Translations under genes and position numbers: made by a program
Shown: piece by piece, positions 7,572 to 16,131 of the stretch
How positions within the stretch are numbered: position 1 is the stretch's first letter
Layout: every line of letters starts with the position of its first letter
The notes under the pieces: generated by a model
What the model was told of the DNA's origin: nothing
Database searches by the model: none
Seen by the model: only the letters and a program-made list of their open reading frames with translations
Assembly: GCA_003427395.1 (NCBI GenBank)
Contig: BFEA01000083.1
Coordinates: 1,179,074 to 1,201,743 of the forward strand
DNA: 22,670 nt
Source of the DNA: Chara braunii
Taxonomy: Eukaryota; Streptophyta; Charophyceae; Charales; Characeae
Reading direction: 5' to 3'

Positions 7572-8046
7572 TGGAGGCAGGAGGTAGAGGATTAGGATTC
7601 TGGTCTTTCTGCAAATTTGCCATCGGCCGCGTTAGATCCTTGTGCTCTTTGGTCATTTCGGCCACTTCTGCCCGCAACTCACTTACCTCCGCCGAGATCT
7701 GTTCAGGAATATTACTGAGCAGGTGACAATTTATAAGAGCACGTACGTATGCGACTATCTCCTTCTTGACCTCAGTGTCAGGCAAGGAGGCGACTATTTT
7801 GAGGACAGCCTAATCGTCTGCAACAACGGTTTTTCGCTTTTCCTCTTCGACTTTCTCTTCCCTTGCCAGTGCCTTCTCGTAGAGAGTTTGGCACAATGGT
7901 TTATCCTCCTCCATGGCTGCATCCAGTTGGGTTTTTAAGGCCACAAAAGCCTTTACATCACCCATTTCTGCAAGTCCCTCAGGATCGGGGCTTTCACTCC
8001 CTCTTCTCCCTCTCTCTTCCTTTTGTCCGTGAGTCTCTACGGGCAT
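7528..8046 (-). pseudogene. gag: Gag N-terminal coiled-coil region, copy 1
   Basis: The ATG at 8046 opens MPVETHGQKEERGRR, followed by LAREEKVEEEKRKT and, after an in-frame TAG (7811-7813; copy 2 has GAG, Glu), EVSELRAEVAEMTKEHKDL and LQKDQNPNPLPPASN. Heptad-like charged and hydrophobic spacing suggests a coiled coil. The start is supported by its conservation in copy 2. Confidence 0.7.
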
Positions 8047-9362
8047 CAAAATATGAACTCGGGAAAAGAAACAGACTGAAAAGTTCAAAGAAAAGATGGT
8101 AGAACTCCTAGTCGGAGCGACATTACAATTGGACTAGAGAGCAGCAAACCAAAAGAAAAACAAATTCACAGGAGCGGTTTGATCCAGCGACCCAGTCTGA
8201 TTAGACTGCATACGAGGTCCTCTCGAGTCCAGTTTGACCAGCTCCGTGCCCGTTCAACAAATCAGACAACGAGTGACTAAATGCAGCAATGGAGAATTGA
8301 GTGGTGTATAGGGTGCGAGTCAAGCTACGGACGGTGCGATCAAAAGCATGCGAAACGTCTTCGTCGAGATCCCCTCGGCAGAGGGTGTCCTAACCAACAA
8401 GAATAAACTCCGGATCTCAGTCAGGAAGAGAATGGACTAATGTCTAACAGATTCGGGTCCAAGGGCTCTTCTTGTTTGGGCCCGGTCCCACTGAGTCCCT
8501 AAGGGTCCTACGTAGGTTGTGAGCGAGTCCCAACCAAGAGGAGTCCCACTTGGACTAAGTCTCTGCCTCTACCATCGTGAAAACGAATTTCAACTTTCGG
8601 TAGAACCTACAGACTACAGCCGTTCAGAGATGGAAAGACAAAGCACTTTAGAAGGAATCGGCATTCAAATGAAGATACTTCGTTTCTCCATGCATCAGGT
8701 GAGTAGGTAGTTCACACTCATTTCAATCACACAATCAAGACCACAGAGGAGTAGGAGAGAAACCCTGAATAACCCCAACAGGAAAATCAACACCATGCAC
8801 ACATACATGGGCATCCCCGTAGGTGCACGACACTTACCTGATTGGCATGAGCTTCGAGATGAATAAAACTTACCCCCCGCTCATGTGATCTTGCTAACCC
8901 CTTTAACGCTACTTCTACACTAGTTTCATATCTCCTAGGAGGGTTTGACTCCAACACCAAAGTGCAACGCCGGGTACCCCGCCAATGCTAGAGAACAAAG
9001 TAGCAACTTGCAGTTTGTACATGTTCAATGGCCGCTTACCCTCAAGTTCGCCTACTTGAGGGCAGCCCTTAAGTTGCCAAGTGTGTCCCTTGAATCAGGT
9101 TCCAGGTGTGAGTGTCTGTCACTGTCGCCTCTCTCAATTTACCACATGAGGTCTCCACGAAATGTCTCGCCACCTTAATCTCACTCTCAAGCAACCTGGT
9201 TAGGTTCAATGTCGACCACATATGACCTAACTAGGTGGGGGCAGCTTCCCTCGGCCACTCTGCCCTACTTCCCTTACATCCAACCCTAACCCTAAGTGTT
9301 GCCCTCAACCACTTAGGTTAGGGTTAGGGCAGCGAAGTTAACTCTCACCAGCAACTAGAATC
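8047..9362 (-). other. Long 5' leader of gypsy copy 1
   Basis: About 1.3 kb separates the primer site from the gag start. It has no convincing open frame on either strand. GGGCCC-, CCCAAG- and AGTCC-type words recur near 8450-8560. Only its first part (8047-8129) is retained in copy 2, so the rest cannot be checked for conservation within this window. Confidence 0.7.
9283..9329 (-). promoter_or_regulatory. PBS-proximal hairpin with TTAGGG units
   Basis: ACCCTAACCCTAAGTG, an 11-nt loop, then CACTTAGG..AGGGTTAGGG form an almost perfect inverted repeat about 45 bases inside the 5' LTR. In retroelements, stem-loops here often take part in dimerisation or packaging. The arms happen to contain two telomere-like TTAGGG units, but too few for a telomeric array. 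Confidence 0.55.
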
Positions 9363-9375
9363 CGGTTTGATACCA
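9358..9375 (-). promoter_or_regulatory. tRNA primer binding site
   Basis: One base inside the LTR edge the minus strand reads TGGTATCAAACCGGATTC. TGGTATCA matches the 3' end complement of initiator-Met tRNA used by many plant LTR elements. The following bases diverge from the usual GAGC, so the pairing is partial. Confidence 0.75.
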
Positions 9376-9376
9376 A

Positions 9377-11247
9377 TGTTATGATCCTGGCCAATTTCAA
9401 TATACACATTCATCAGATAGTACAATGCCATCCAATTGTAGAAAGAAATGAATGCACTTGAGAGGAGAGAGAAGGTTAGAAGAAGAAGAAAAAGTAAGAA
9501 AGAAGAAGACGATGATGTACACCAGCATAGACAAATGATAAAGCTCTTCTTCCCTCAACACTCTCTTCCTCCTTATCTCCTCCTCTATTATTCACACAAG
9601 AACTAATAATACAATGTTGAATAGCTGAACCAGAGTCAAAAGTCTGAATCCCTCTTCTACTGCAGGTGTCACTTGAGGTCCACCATAACCATGGCCGCCT
9701 CTGCCACTCTTCACTCTCATAGGCCGATGTTATGGCGGACTACTAGGCCTTGCCCAGATGTCCAAAGGACAACCCAAAGCAGTTATGGCTGCTCTAGCTC
9801 AGGCCGCCATGCCTGACTCTGCCTCGAAGCTTCCTGGTGTAGCTGGACCCCAGCTGGGGCCTTCTTGCTGCTGCACCCACCAAGGTGATGAAGATGGCTT
9901 CCACCATAGCCAGGTAAGTACCTCTGGCGCTCCTCCCCCTTCCTATCCTTCTTCCTCATCCGAGTCCTTGCTTCTTCCCCAGCAGCGCTGCTGCAACGCT
10001 GCTCCAACTAGTGTGTCGCCGAACTTGCCAATTACAATGAGGCTGGGCTCTTCGCTCGACCTGGAGATATAGCGCCCTGCTTGTCTCTCGAGCGGTGACT
10101 TCCAGGCCGCTGGACCTCCCAAGCAACCGTTACCTCCTCCCTTTCAGAGGGAAACATCATTGCAGACTCCGATATTGCCCGTACAGGCCCTAGACTCAGA
10201 CTGGTACCCGTCTAGACCTAGCCTACAACTACTGGGCCTCTAAAAATGCCACTTTTGTCTTCTTCTGCTCGGCCTCCAGTACCCGGTGTCGAGCACATCG
10301 GCCCCTGCGCGAGCGAGGGCCCTCCCGGCCGCGTCGCGCAGGAGAAACTTAGTCTTTCCACCTTTTAGAGACAACTCGGGGATGACACGGTAACCCGCAT
10401 CGACCCTTCGCCGCCCCGGCCGAGTGCGCCAACTGTACATCCCGCGGTCCCCTACGACAGGATAGGTTCTCGCGGGGCATAACCTACCTTCCCTAAGGGG
10501 CTGTCACCACCCTTAGGGGCGTATCCCTACCGAGCTGCCGACCCACACGCGAAAGCTTTTATAATGCAATTGAAGAGGTAGGTCGGTCGAGGGCGTTTAC
10601 TCGTTCGCTGTAGCATAGGTACGCATGGTTGAACGCCAAAGTGGACTCGGCGGGGATACGCCCCTAAGGGTGGTGAAAGCCCCTTAGGGAAGGTAAGTTG
10701 TGCCCCGCGAGAACCTATCCTATCATAGGGGACCGCGGGATGTACAACTGGCGCACTCGGCCGGGGCGGCGAAGTGTCGACGCGGGTTACCGTGTCGACC
10801 CCGAGTTGTCTCTAAAAAGGTGGACAGCCTAAGTTTCTCCTGCGTGACTTGCTGGGAGGGCCCTCACTCGCGGGGGGGCCGATGCGCTCGACACCGATAC
10901 GTCTACTGCTTCAGGGTGTGGTACCGGCCTACCTGCTACTTGAGTGTTTCCCCACTGCTTCAAGTGTTGCGGGCCTCTTTCCCCACCACTTTGTGTTCTC
11001 CCCCGTTGCAATCCTCAATGCCACGGCCACGGAAAGTACTGGCCCTGAGGGCCCAACGAACGAACAAGTGCCCTTACGGGCGACACACACACTCAAGCCA
11101 ACCAGCACTCAGACAGACATGCAGTTTAGCAAGTGTGCACACACACAGACTTAGTAGCAGGTGGAAAACTTAGCAAGGCATTCAGTTCATGAGCAAAACT
11201 AAGAAATCAGTCGTATGTTTCAGTCCATGTTTGGTCGGTTCATCACA
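9377..11247 (-). repeat. LTR B, shared LTR of gypsy copies 1 and 2
   Basis: The plus-strand ends are TGTTATGATCC and GGTTCATCACA. Without the 611-bp insert it is about 1260 bp, like LTR A. It serves as 5' LTR of copy 1 (primer site on its left) and lies where the 3' LTR of copy 2 should be (polypurine tract on its right). Base changes and small indels against LTR A are scattered along its length, including extra sequence near 10085-10110. Confidence 0.92.
10285..10895. mobile_element. Foldback/MITE-like element inside LTR B
   Basis: The left arm 10285-10527 starts GGTGTCGAGCACATCGGCCCC. The right arm 10652-10895 ends in its near complement, GGCCGATGCGCTCGACACC. The arms are about 243 bp each, flanking about 124 bp of unique sequence. 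LTR A carries the empty site, reading through from CAGTACCC to CATCTACTG. The element has no transposase frame, so it is non-autonomous. A clear target duplication is not visible, so the superfamily cannot be named. Arms this long suggest a Mutator-like or foldback element. Confidence 0.85.
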
Positions 11248-11260
11248 CTACTCCCCCCTC
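11248..11260 (-). promoter_or_regulatory. Polypurine tract, gypsy copy 2
   Basis: The minus strand reads GAGGGGGGAGTAG immediately beside LTR B, at the position equivalent to 2459-2470. It shows that LTR B is also the 3' LTR of the second copy. Confidence 0.75.
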
Positions 11261-11292
11261 AAGAGCGAGGTCCGTTCGAGCCAATAACTCAT

Positions 11293-11582
11293 TCTGAGTC
11301 CTCAAGAAACGCATCGTAGGCAAACAAGGCAAAGAGATTTCAAGAATACTCTGTCGCAGTGAGCTTGGCAGAGATTTTAGGTACATCATTAGAGGCGATT
11401 TGTCGCTCGTAGGCTTTAACAATTTGCGGTGCGCTGCGCAACAGTTCCTGTTTGGAAATCCAATATAGATCATCCAACCGGTGGTACATGAAATGAACAT
11501 GGTACTGTCTGTTGCGTCCCTTCCCTACGTGCTGTTTAATTCTGTCTATCTCATGACCGTCATTTATTGCACGCGGAATCAT
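11293..11582 (-). pseudogene. Chromodomain C-terminal tail, copy 2
   Basis: The tail is open from 11582 to 11340, reading NDGHEIDRIKQHVGKG, RQYHVHFMYHRLDDLYW and VKAYERQI. It is better preserved than in copy 1, with Gln in place of the TAG at 2716. It is stopped at 11340 by TGA where copy 1 has CGA (Arg), after which the homologous C-terminus continues to about 11293. Confidence 0.7.
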
Positions 11583-11870
11583 GTCTTCACAGTAATCGAA
11601 TCACTTAGCATCACGATGGATAAACAGTTTTGATGCATGAAACACGGGATATGTGCGCAGATGAGGTTGCACAACAACTACCTATGAAGGGCCAAAGCTA
11701 TCTTCGCCAATCACATCCAAAACTTCCCACGGACCATAGTAAAGTGGGAGAAGTTTACGTGAGACTCCCTCTTCTTCTGAAAATTCAGACATCTTGACCC
11801 AGACATAACTTCCTACCTCAATATCTGAAGGTCGACGCTTCTTGTTTGCATGATGGATCATGACGTGTTG
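11583..11870 (-). pseudogene. Integrase C-terminal region, copy 2
   Basis: Homologous to 2801-3222. SDIEVGSYVWVKMSEFSEEE, LLPLYYGPWEVLDVIGE and PVFHASKLF are readable, an integrase C-terminal SH3-like pattern. TAG at 11682-11684 matches TAG at 2893-2895 in copy 1. A second stop near 11606 (TGA) replaces a Ser codon of copy 1. Confidence 0.65.
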
Positions 11871-12551
11871 TCACTTCATTGCTGCAATGGTAACTTTGAG
11901 CAAGCGATCGTACTTGGCCCTGAAGCCAGGCGTGCCGGATGTTAAACTAGCTCGCTGCTCGGGGAATAGGTAAGAGAGTGGATTACGAATTTGCCAACCG
12001 TAATGCAGCCTGTTTGGTGTCATGTCGGTGGCAGAGTGGATGGACTTGTTGTACAACCCCCTGACGGAATACAGCTCTTCATCCCATGTTTCTTGATCCG
12101 GAATGATGAACGCGCAAAGAAGTTGGAAGAAAGTCTGGTTGATTTCCTCAGCCAAACCGTTGGCTTCGAGGTGTCGGTCGGATGTCATGCATAGCTTGAG
12201 GCCAGGGAGTTGGGACATGAAGTCTTTCCATTTAGTACTGATGAAGAGCGGGTCCCGATCACTCACGAGAGTTTTCGGGGTTCCGAACTGCATAATGTAC
12301 TTTCGTTTCAACTCACGGATCACCAATTCAGTTGGAGCATGATATAGCAAAGGAATCCGATTAAAAAATTTAGAGAAGCAGTCAACAATCGCCATGACTT
12401 GTGAGTAGCCGTTCTTACTTACCTTTCCCATGTCGGTGAAGTCGATGGAGACGGACTCCCCGGGTTTACCGGGAATGGGAAGGGGTGTAAGTAGCCCCAT
12501 TGGCTTGTCTACATGGTTTGATTCGTTGACAGACTTGACATTCAGCCACAA
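11871..12551 (-). CDS. Integrase catalytic core, copy 2
   Basis: A 226-residue open stretch with SIDFTDMGKVSKNGYSQ (first Asp), TLVSDRDP (second Asp) and NGLAEEINQT (Glu), followed by YNKSIHSATDMTPNRLHYG, the conserved end of the gypsy integrase core. All three catalytic residues are present. The N-terminal domain lies in another frame (12466-13017), because about 2 bases are missing near 12505 compared with copy 1. Confidence 0.85.
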   Translation of the reverse strand: MWLNVKSVNESNHVDKPMGLLTPLPIPGKPGESVSIDFTDMGKVSKNGYSQVMAIVDCFSKFFNRIPLLYHAPTELVIRELKRKYIMQFGTPKTLVSDRDPLFISTKWKDFMSQLPGLKLCMTSDRHLEANGLAEEINQTFFQLLCAFIIPDQETWDEELYSVRGLYNKSIHSATDMTPNRLHYGWQIRNPLSYLFPEQRASLTSGTPGFRAKYDRLLKVTIAAMK

Positions 12552-13017
12552 ACTTTTCAGCAGATCCCTTCATGCCAGGCCAATTAAATTGTCTCAATAG
12601 GTTTTCGTATGTCTTTGCCATGCCGAAGTGTCCACTCCGTCCATGAGCCAAGTCCAAAAAGTGCATGCGGAGAGGCTCTTGGTTGGGCACACACAAACGG
12701 TCGTGGTTCTCGTAGCGATGCAAAAGTAGTCCTCCATACTCATGAAAATCAGGCTGACTACTGGGATCAGCCCGCAGCTGCTCAAGGATGGGACTGAGGT
12801 CCGGATCCTTGGCAGTGTGTTCTACGAGCTCCTCCTTCAGTTTCTTGCGAAGGTCGTAGGAATTCACAAGGCAAGTCATGTACTTAGGGTGGTGAGACAG
12901 TGCATCAGCAAATCGATTATAACAACCGTTATTGTGCCTTAACTCAAATTCAAAAATGTCGATTTCATGGAAACACGAAGTAAGGTAGGGGACAGGGTAG
13001 TGTGATCTTTGATCCAC
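12466..13017 (-). CDS. Integrase zinc-binding N-domain, copy 2
   Basis: A 183-residue stretch with the gypsy linker FELRHNN..NRFADALSHHP, then RSGHFGMAKTY..W.GM and CQVCQRIKPC. The HHCC ligands are all kept, unlike copy 1, where the last Cys is Ser. The end (ATYTPSHSR) is out of frame after the small deletion near 12505. The first residues are also out of frame relative to RNase H. Confidence 0.85.
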   Translation of the reverse strand: MDQRSHYPVPYLTSCFHEIDIFEFELRHNNGCYNRFADALSHHPKYMTCLVNSYDLRKKLKEELVEHTAKDPDLSPILEQLRADPSSQPDFHEYGGLLLHRYENHDRLCVPNQEPLRMHFLDLAHGRSGHFGMAKTYENLLRQFNWPGMKGSAEKFVAECQVCQRIKPCRQANGATYTPSHSR

Positions 13018-13280
13018 TTCAAAGTCTCATGATCTGAGAACACTTTGAAGTGGTGTCCCAAAAGATAGTGTTTCCAATGGTCCAAAGCCATACGCAAAGC
13101 ATAGAGCTTCCGCATGTAGGTGGAGGTGGCTACTTTTTCGTTCGGCATGCGTTTGCTGTAGTATTCGAGCGGCCACAAGCCATCGTCGTCATCTTGCTGC
13201 AGCACTGCGCCAATTCCATACTGGCTTGCATCCGTAGTAACTACCAAAGGCAGTTTGGAATCCACAATGCGGAGTACAGG
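12939..13280 (-). CDS. RNase H domain, copy 2
   Basis: SKLPLVVTTDASQYGIGAVL contains the first catalytic Asp, then WPLEYYSKRMPNEKV, RKLYALRMALDHWKHYLLG and FSDHETLKWIKD. The usual acidic residue before the LYAL block is Lys here, while copy 1 keeps Glu at that place. The frame is lost after KDH, before the integrase linker. The preceding codon is a TAG at 13281-13283. Confidence 0.8.
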   Translation of the reverse strand, partial: PVLRIVDSKLPLVVTTDASQYGIGAVLQQDDDDGLWPLEYYSKRMPNEKVATSTYMRKLYALRMALDHWKHYLLGHHFKVFSDHETLKWIKDHTTLSPTLLRVSMKSTFLNLS

Positions 13281-13703
13281 CTAACTTACCGAAGCCTCTT
13301 TCAAGGCTTGAAAGGCGTCCTCGCATGTGGTATCCCAGGCGTAGGGAACGTTTTTACTTGTCAACCGGGACAACGGGCAAGCAACAATAGAGAAGCGGGG
13401 CACAAACTTCCGGTAGTACGACGCGAGACCAAGGAAAAAGCGCAGTTTGCGGATGTTCACGGGCTGATGCCAATTGCGTACAACCTCAACCTTGGTTGCC
13501 TCATGCTCTAGGCCAACAGCAGACAACCGATGCCCAAGATAGGTGACGCTATCCCTCCCAAACTCGGATTTCTCTAACTTGAGATGGAGTTGCGTGTTCT
13601 TGAGGATGATGAACACTTCCTCAAGGTGCTTTATGTGTTCCTCCATGGATTTGTTGAAGATTAATATATCATCAAGGTATACCACCATGAACCGACCAAT
13701 CTG
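13281..13703 (-). CDS. RT YLDD and C-terminal segment, copy 2
   Basis: The open stretch from 13688 reads MVVYLDDILIFNKSMEEHIKHL, HLKLEKSEFGRDSVTYLGHRLS and KLRFFLGLASYYRKFVPRFS. The catalytic YLDD is intact. It is separated from the palm by TAA at the codon that is Glu in copy 1 (VLHEQIG), located at about 13704-13706. Confidence 0.85.
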   Translation of the reverse strand, partial: QIGRFMVVYLDDILIFNKSMEEHIKHLEEVFIILKNTQLHLKLEKSEFGRDSVTYLGHRLSAVGLEHEATKVEVVRNWHQPVNIRKLRFFLGLASYYRKFVPRFSIVACPLSRLTSKNVPYAWDTTCEDAFQALKEASVS

Positions 13704-14066
13704 TTAGTGGAGGACCTTGTCCATGAGGCTTTGAAAGGTGGCCGGTGCGTTCGTGAGACCGAAGGGCATTATGGTAAACTCGTAAAGCCCATCGCGTGTT
13801 TTGAACGCAGTCTTGTGCTGGTCAGCAGGATTGACTTCAATCTGGTGATAGCTAGACTTGAGGTCGATCTTGGAAAATACCTTGCACCCACCTGCAGCGT
13901 CAAGCAAATCATCTATCTGAGACAATGGATAGGCGTTCTTTCTTGTGATGCGGTTTAGAACGCGATAGTCAATACACATGCGGAGCTTGCCTCCTTTCTT
14001 CGGGACAAACAAAATAGGGGCACCAAATTCAGACTCACTAGGCTTGATCCAACCCTTGTCAATCAT
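13704..14066 (-). CDS. RT fingers/palm, copy 2
   Basis: The 120-residue stretch reads KPSESEFGAPILFVPKK, MCIDYRVLNRI, FSKIDLKSSYHQIEV with motif A Asp, and MPFGLTNAPATFQSLMDKVLH. It stops immediately before the YLDD segment. Upstream, TGA replaces an Arg codon one position away from the TGA of copy 1, so the two hits are independent. Confidence 0.88.
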   Translation of the reverse strand: MIDKGWIKPSESEFGAPILFVPKKGGKLRMCIDYRVLNRITRKNAYPLSQIDDLLDAAGGCKVFSKIDLKSSYHQIEVNPADQHKTAFKTRDGLYEFTIMPFGLTNAPATFQSLMDKVLH

Positions 14067-14238
14067 TTCATCAATTTGTTGTCAGAGTTCCTCCAACTCG
14101 TCGGATCCCATTCGGTATACGCAGCCCTTTGGAGGAACAGCACCTTTAACCACCTCGATGGTGTGTCGGACCGAGGGCGTGGGAACTCCACGTGGTTCGG
14201 CTATAACTTATGGGAATCGATCTAGTAGGTTTTGGATG
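14067..14238 (-). pseudogene. Protease-RT linker, proximal part, copy 2
   Basis: Homologous to about 5205-5450 of copy 1, with one unit of the sequence that is duplicated there. Peptides such as NRMGSDELEEL and VKGAVPPKGCVY are readable, with frame breaks. It ends at the insertion point of the retroposed element. Confidence 0.55.
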
Positions 14239-14583
14239 GCCGGCGTTGGAGCAAGGTAGTGCAACTCTGTAACCTAGCTTGATGGGAGCACGGGGCCTGG
14301 AAGAGCTTAGGTTCCTGATGAAAACAGCCATGCTGCTGTTGATCGCAGGTGGACTGAATAAGTTTCACTTATCTGATTCGTGGTTGGGAGGCTTGTCGAC
14401 ACACATTTTATGAAGGTTTCTGAGTTTTTTTTTCTTCTTCAATTGTTCTTAGTCCAACCTGGGTAATGGGCCCGGTAGCTCTTTTTCGTATTTTGATAAG
14501 GGACGCTGGGCCCAATTCCCAGGCGTGTTGCTCCCCACGAATAGATTGGAGCATCGTCTCAAAAAAAAAAAAAAAAAAAAAAA
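14239..14583 (+). mobile_element. SINE-like or truncated-LINE retroposon with poly(A)
   Basis: A 344-bp insert absent from copy 1, ending in 23 A (14561-14583). It is flanked by AGGTTTTGGATG (14227-14238) and AGGTCTTGGATG (14583-14594), a target duplication of about 12 bp with one mismatch that marks LINE-type retroposition. Its last 60 bases before the A tail resemble 22544-22601 of the LINE. A possible weak A box (TAGCTTGATGGG, 14275) and a B-box start (GGTTC, 14310) would suit a tRNA-derived SINE, but the B box is poor. A 5'-truncated copy of another LINE is the alternative. Confidence 0.8.
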
Positions 14584-14950
14584 GGTCTTGGATGTTTGTT
14601 GGGACCGGTGGGGGTGACGGGTCAGCAAAAGGGTCACCTAGATCAGGTCGCAGGTTGCGAATGGAGGCAACCGAATCTGAAGTAGAATCATTTAGATTAG
14701 GGGTATGTAAAGAAGTACAAGGGCTAGAAGCAGAATCACTAGATGAAGTAGTATTTGTACTAGTCGCAAAAGTAGATGGCACACGAGTAGGGCAAACAAA
14801 GGCAACATACAATTGTTCATCCTCTTTGTGCTGGCGTCATTTCTTGCAGAACTGCATGACATTTAAAAACGTCACTAGGGACTCGTGCTTCTCATCCAAG
14901 AGGACGGGAAACTCGTTCCCTTGAGCATCTTTGATTATGAAAAGTGACTC
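14584..14950 (-). pseudogene. Protease-RT linker, distal part, copy 2
   Basis: Homologous to 5548-5890. It reads NEFPVLLDEKHESLVTFLN, EQLYVAFVCPTRVPS, a Ser/Thr-rich stretch and DLGDPFADPSPPPVPTN. TGA replaces the Trp of copy 1 after FCK. The segment is split from its proximal part by the retroposed insert. Confidence 0.6.
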
Positions 14951-14974
14951 CTTCGACTTGGTCCATTTGCATTG

Positions 14975-15400
14975 GGACTGCAGTCAGCCCAAGCCAAGGA
15001 CAGCGTCGAAGGGACACTTGTCAAGGACATAGAAGTTCAAAGCGTGGGTGGCGGTTTTGTCCTTGTCAAAGGTAGTGCGCACACCTTTGACTGCATGCGT
15101 CGAGGAGACAACTTCCTTGTTACCTACTTAGGTCCGACGAGGGTTCTGCAAAGCCACTTGCTTCATTTCCAAGCCCACTTTGCGTATCCCGTGTGGTGAC
15201 ATAAAGTTAGTAGTTGCTCCACAATCAATCAACACACGGAGATAGCGGTGGTTTATGAGAAGTTTGAAGAAGATCAACTTCACTGTCCCTCGGGCACGCT
15301 GATGTTTCATTTCAGCCCAATGCTCCAAGTGGTAGTGGAAGTCAACCGTCCCAGACTCCTCAGAAGGCTCGACATACAAAGCATGACACACTTCAGCCTC
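14975..15400 (-). pseudogene. Aspartic protease, copy 2
   Basis: The open stretch 15128-15391 gives CHALYVEPSEESGTVDFHYH, KLIFFKLLINHRYLRV and LIDCGATTNFMSPHGI, with the catalytic Asp. It closes at a stop after NPRRT. The rest, including KCPFDAVLGLG, continues to about 14975 and ends in TGA at the codon that normally holds Trp in the DWL block. The upstream VDFHYHLEHWAEMKHQ segment is in frame here, which shows that the copy 1 version is frameshifted. Confidence 0.75.
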
Positions 15401-15452
15401 GGAATCAACAAATGATTGGGTTTCAAGGGAGGACTACTGATTTGCATCAGAT

Positions 15453-15735
15453 TCAGTCTCCCTTGCCGTAGAGGATGCTGAAGTCGACTTTACGCCTGGT
15501 TCTGGTTTCCCTGCAGCCTATAACATTCTTGTACTGTATGGTTTGGTTTCTGGCAATGCAGGTATACCCCATTCTTGAGCCTAACCCTCCAATCATTTTC
15601 AGTGATCCGAAGGTCAACCCATGGTTTAGAGACATTGCATCCTCCGGTTTCGCTGGGATTTTGACTCCCTTGGATGTTGGACACGGTTCTTCCCTTAATT
15701 CCGGTTTGGTCCCTTTACGTTGGCAGACTTTTTAA
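15453..15735 (-). pseudogene. Gag zinc knuckle region, copy 2
   Basis: Over 15564-15523 the minus strand reads YLHCQKPNHTVQEC. The first Cys of the CCHC knuckle is Tyr (TAC, against TGC in copy 1), so zinc binding is probably lost. The basic approach (GPNRN, KNGV) is kept. Two overlapping open frames mark a frameshift near 15620-15660. Confidence 0.75.
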
Positions 15736-15745
15736 AGGCATTTAA

Positions 15746-16130
15746 TTATTCCTCTTCATTATTCACATCAGAGTCGTGGGCAGAAGAGTAGGTGTTATCA
15801 GGGTCTTGTTCTTGGTCGTCACCAAGAGTGGGGTTGTCTGCATAGGCCTCCTCATTGGCCTCCAACAGGTCATGCACAACAAAACGGTCGCTGCCTCTGA
15901 ACCGCCTGCCGCCAATAGGCTTTTTGTTGCCTGTTGTGGGGATGAGGTCTTGTGCCTCAAGGTTGACCACATCCTGCTTGAGGGAAAGCCAGTCCGTGTA
16001 ACCAAACGAGCTCCTTGCCTAGGCGATGTATGTAAGTAGTGGGATCCATACCTTTCACAACATCCAAGCATTATTGTGCAGTCATTTCTAGTCCTGAAGT
16101 AGCAAAACGTTTGTTGAAAAACAACTGTAA
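15746..16130 (-). pseudogene. Acidic Gag segment, copy 2
   Basis: The open stretch 15970-15746 reads GSDRFVVHDLLEANEEAYAD and TLGDDQEQDPDNTYSSAHDS. It is strongly acidic and longer than in copy 1. TAA at 15743-15745 ends it where copy 1 has Lys/Leu codons. The part above 15970 is broken by frame changes. Confidence 0.6.
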
Positions 16131-16131
16131 A

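Larger units (their letters stand above)
2500..8046 (-). pseudogene. gag-pol: gag-pol of gypsy copy 1, disrupted
   Basis: The full polyprotein region runs from the probable gag start codon at 8046 to the terminal ...VEDSE followed by a stop at 2500. The start is chosen because the reading after it (MPVETHGQ...) is conserved in copy 2 (start near 17150), while the upstream extension is not. At least ten lesions interrupt the frame, so no continuous protein can be made. Domains are listed separately. Several stops are CAG to TAG, CGA to TGA or TGG to TAG/TGA relative to copy 2, the pattern expected from deamination of methylated cytosine. Confidence 0.9.
1211..11247 (-). mobile_element. Ty3/gypsy chromovirus-like LTR retrotransposon, copy 1
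   Basis: A 10.0-kb minus-strand element with two matching LTRs (LTR B as 5' LTR, LTR A as 3' LTR), a tRNA primer site at the inner edge of LTR B and a polypurine tract at the inner edge of LTR A. The order of parts is gag with one CCHC knuckle, aspartic protease, RT (YLDD), RNase H, integrase (HHCC plus DDE), chromodomain. RT before integrase defines Ty3/gypsy, and the C-terminal chromodomain points to the chromovirus branch. The coding region is broken in many places: TAG at 7811-7813, a deletion near 7550, TGA before RT, a stop after the YLDD block and others. The two LTRs have visibly diverged, so the insertion is old. Target duplications cannot be tested, because the right-hand LTR is followed directly by a second internal region. 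Confidence 0.92.

Noticed and set aside
9283-9329. Telomeric repeat array
   Set aside because: Only two TTAGGG units per arm in inverted orientation, which is a hairpin and not an array.
8047-9362. Hidden gene in the long leader
   Set aside because: No frame longer than about 77 residues and no motif. The position between primer site and gag explains it as leader.
10285-10895. CRISPR or tandem repeat array in LTR B
   Set aside because: The repeated sequence occurs once in each orientation, a single inverted repeat, not spaced direct repeats.
13050-13511. 153-residue plus-strand frame
   Set aside because: It is antisense to RNase H and RT of gypsy copy 2, whose motifs are clear on the minus strand.
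14275-14320. A true tRNA gene at the start of the 14239 retroposon
   Set aside because: The B box is poor and no cloverleaf can be folded by eye. Only a weak Pol III-like resemblance remains.
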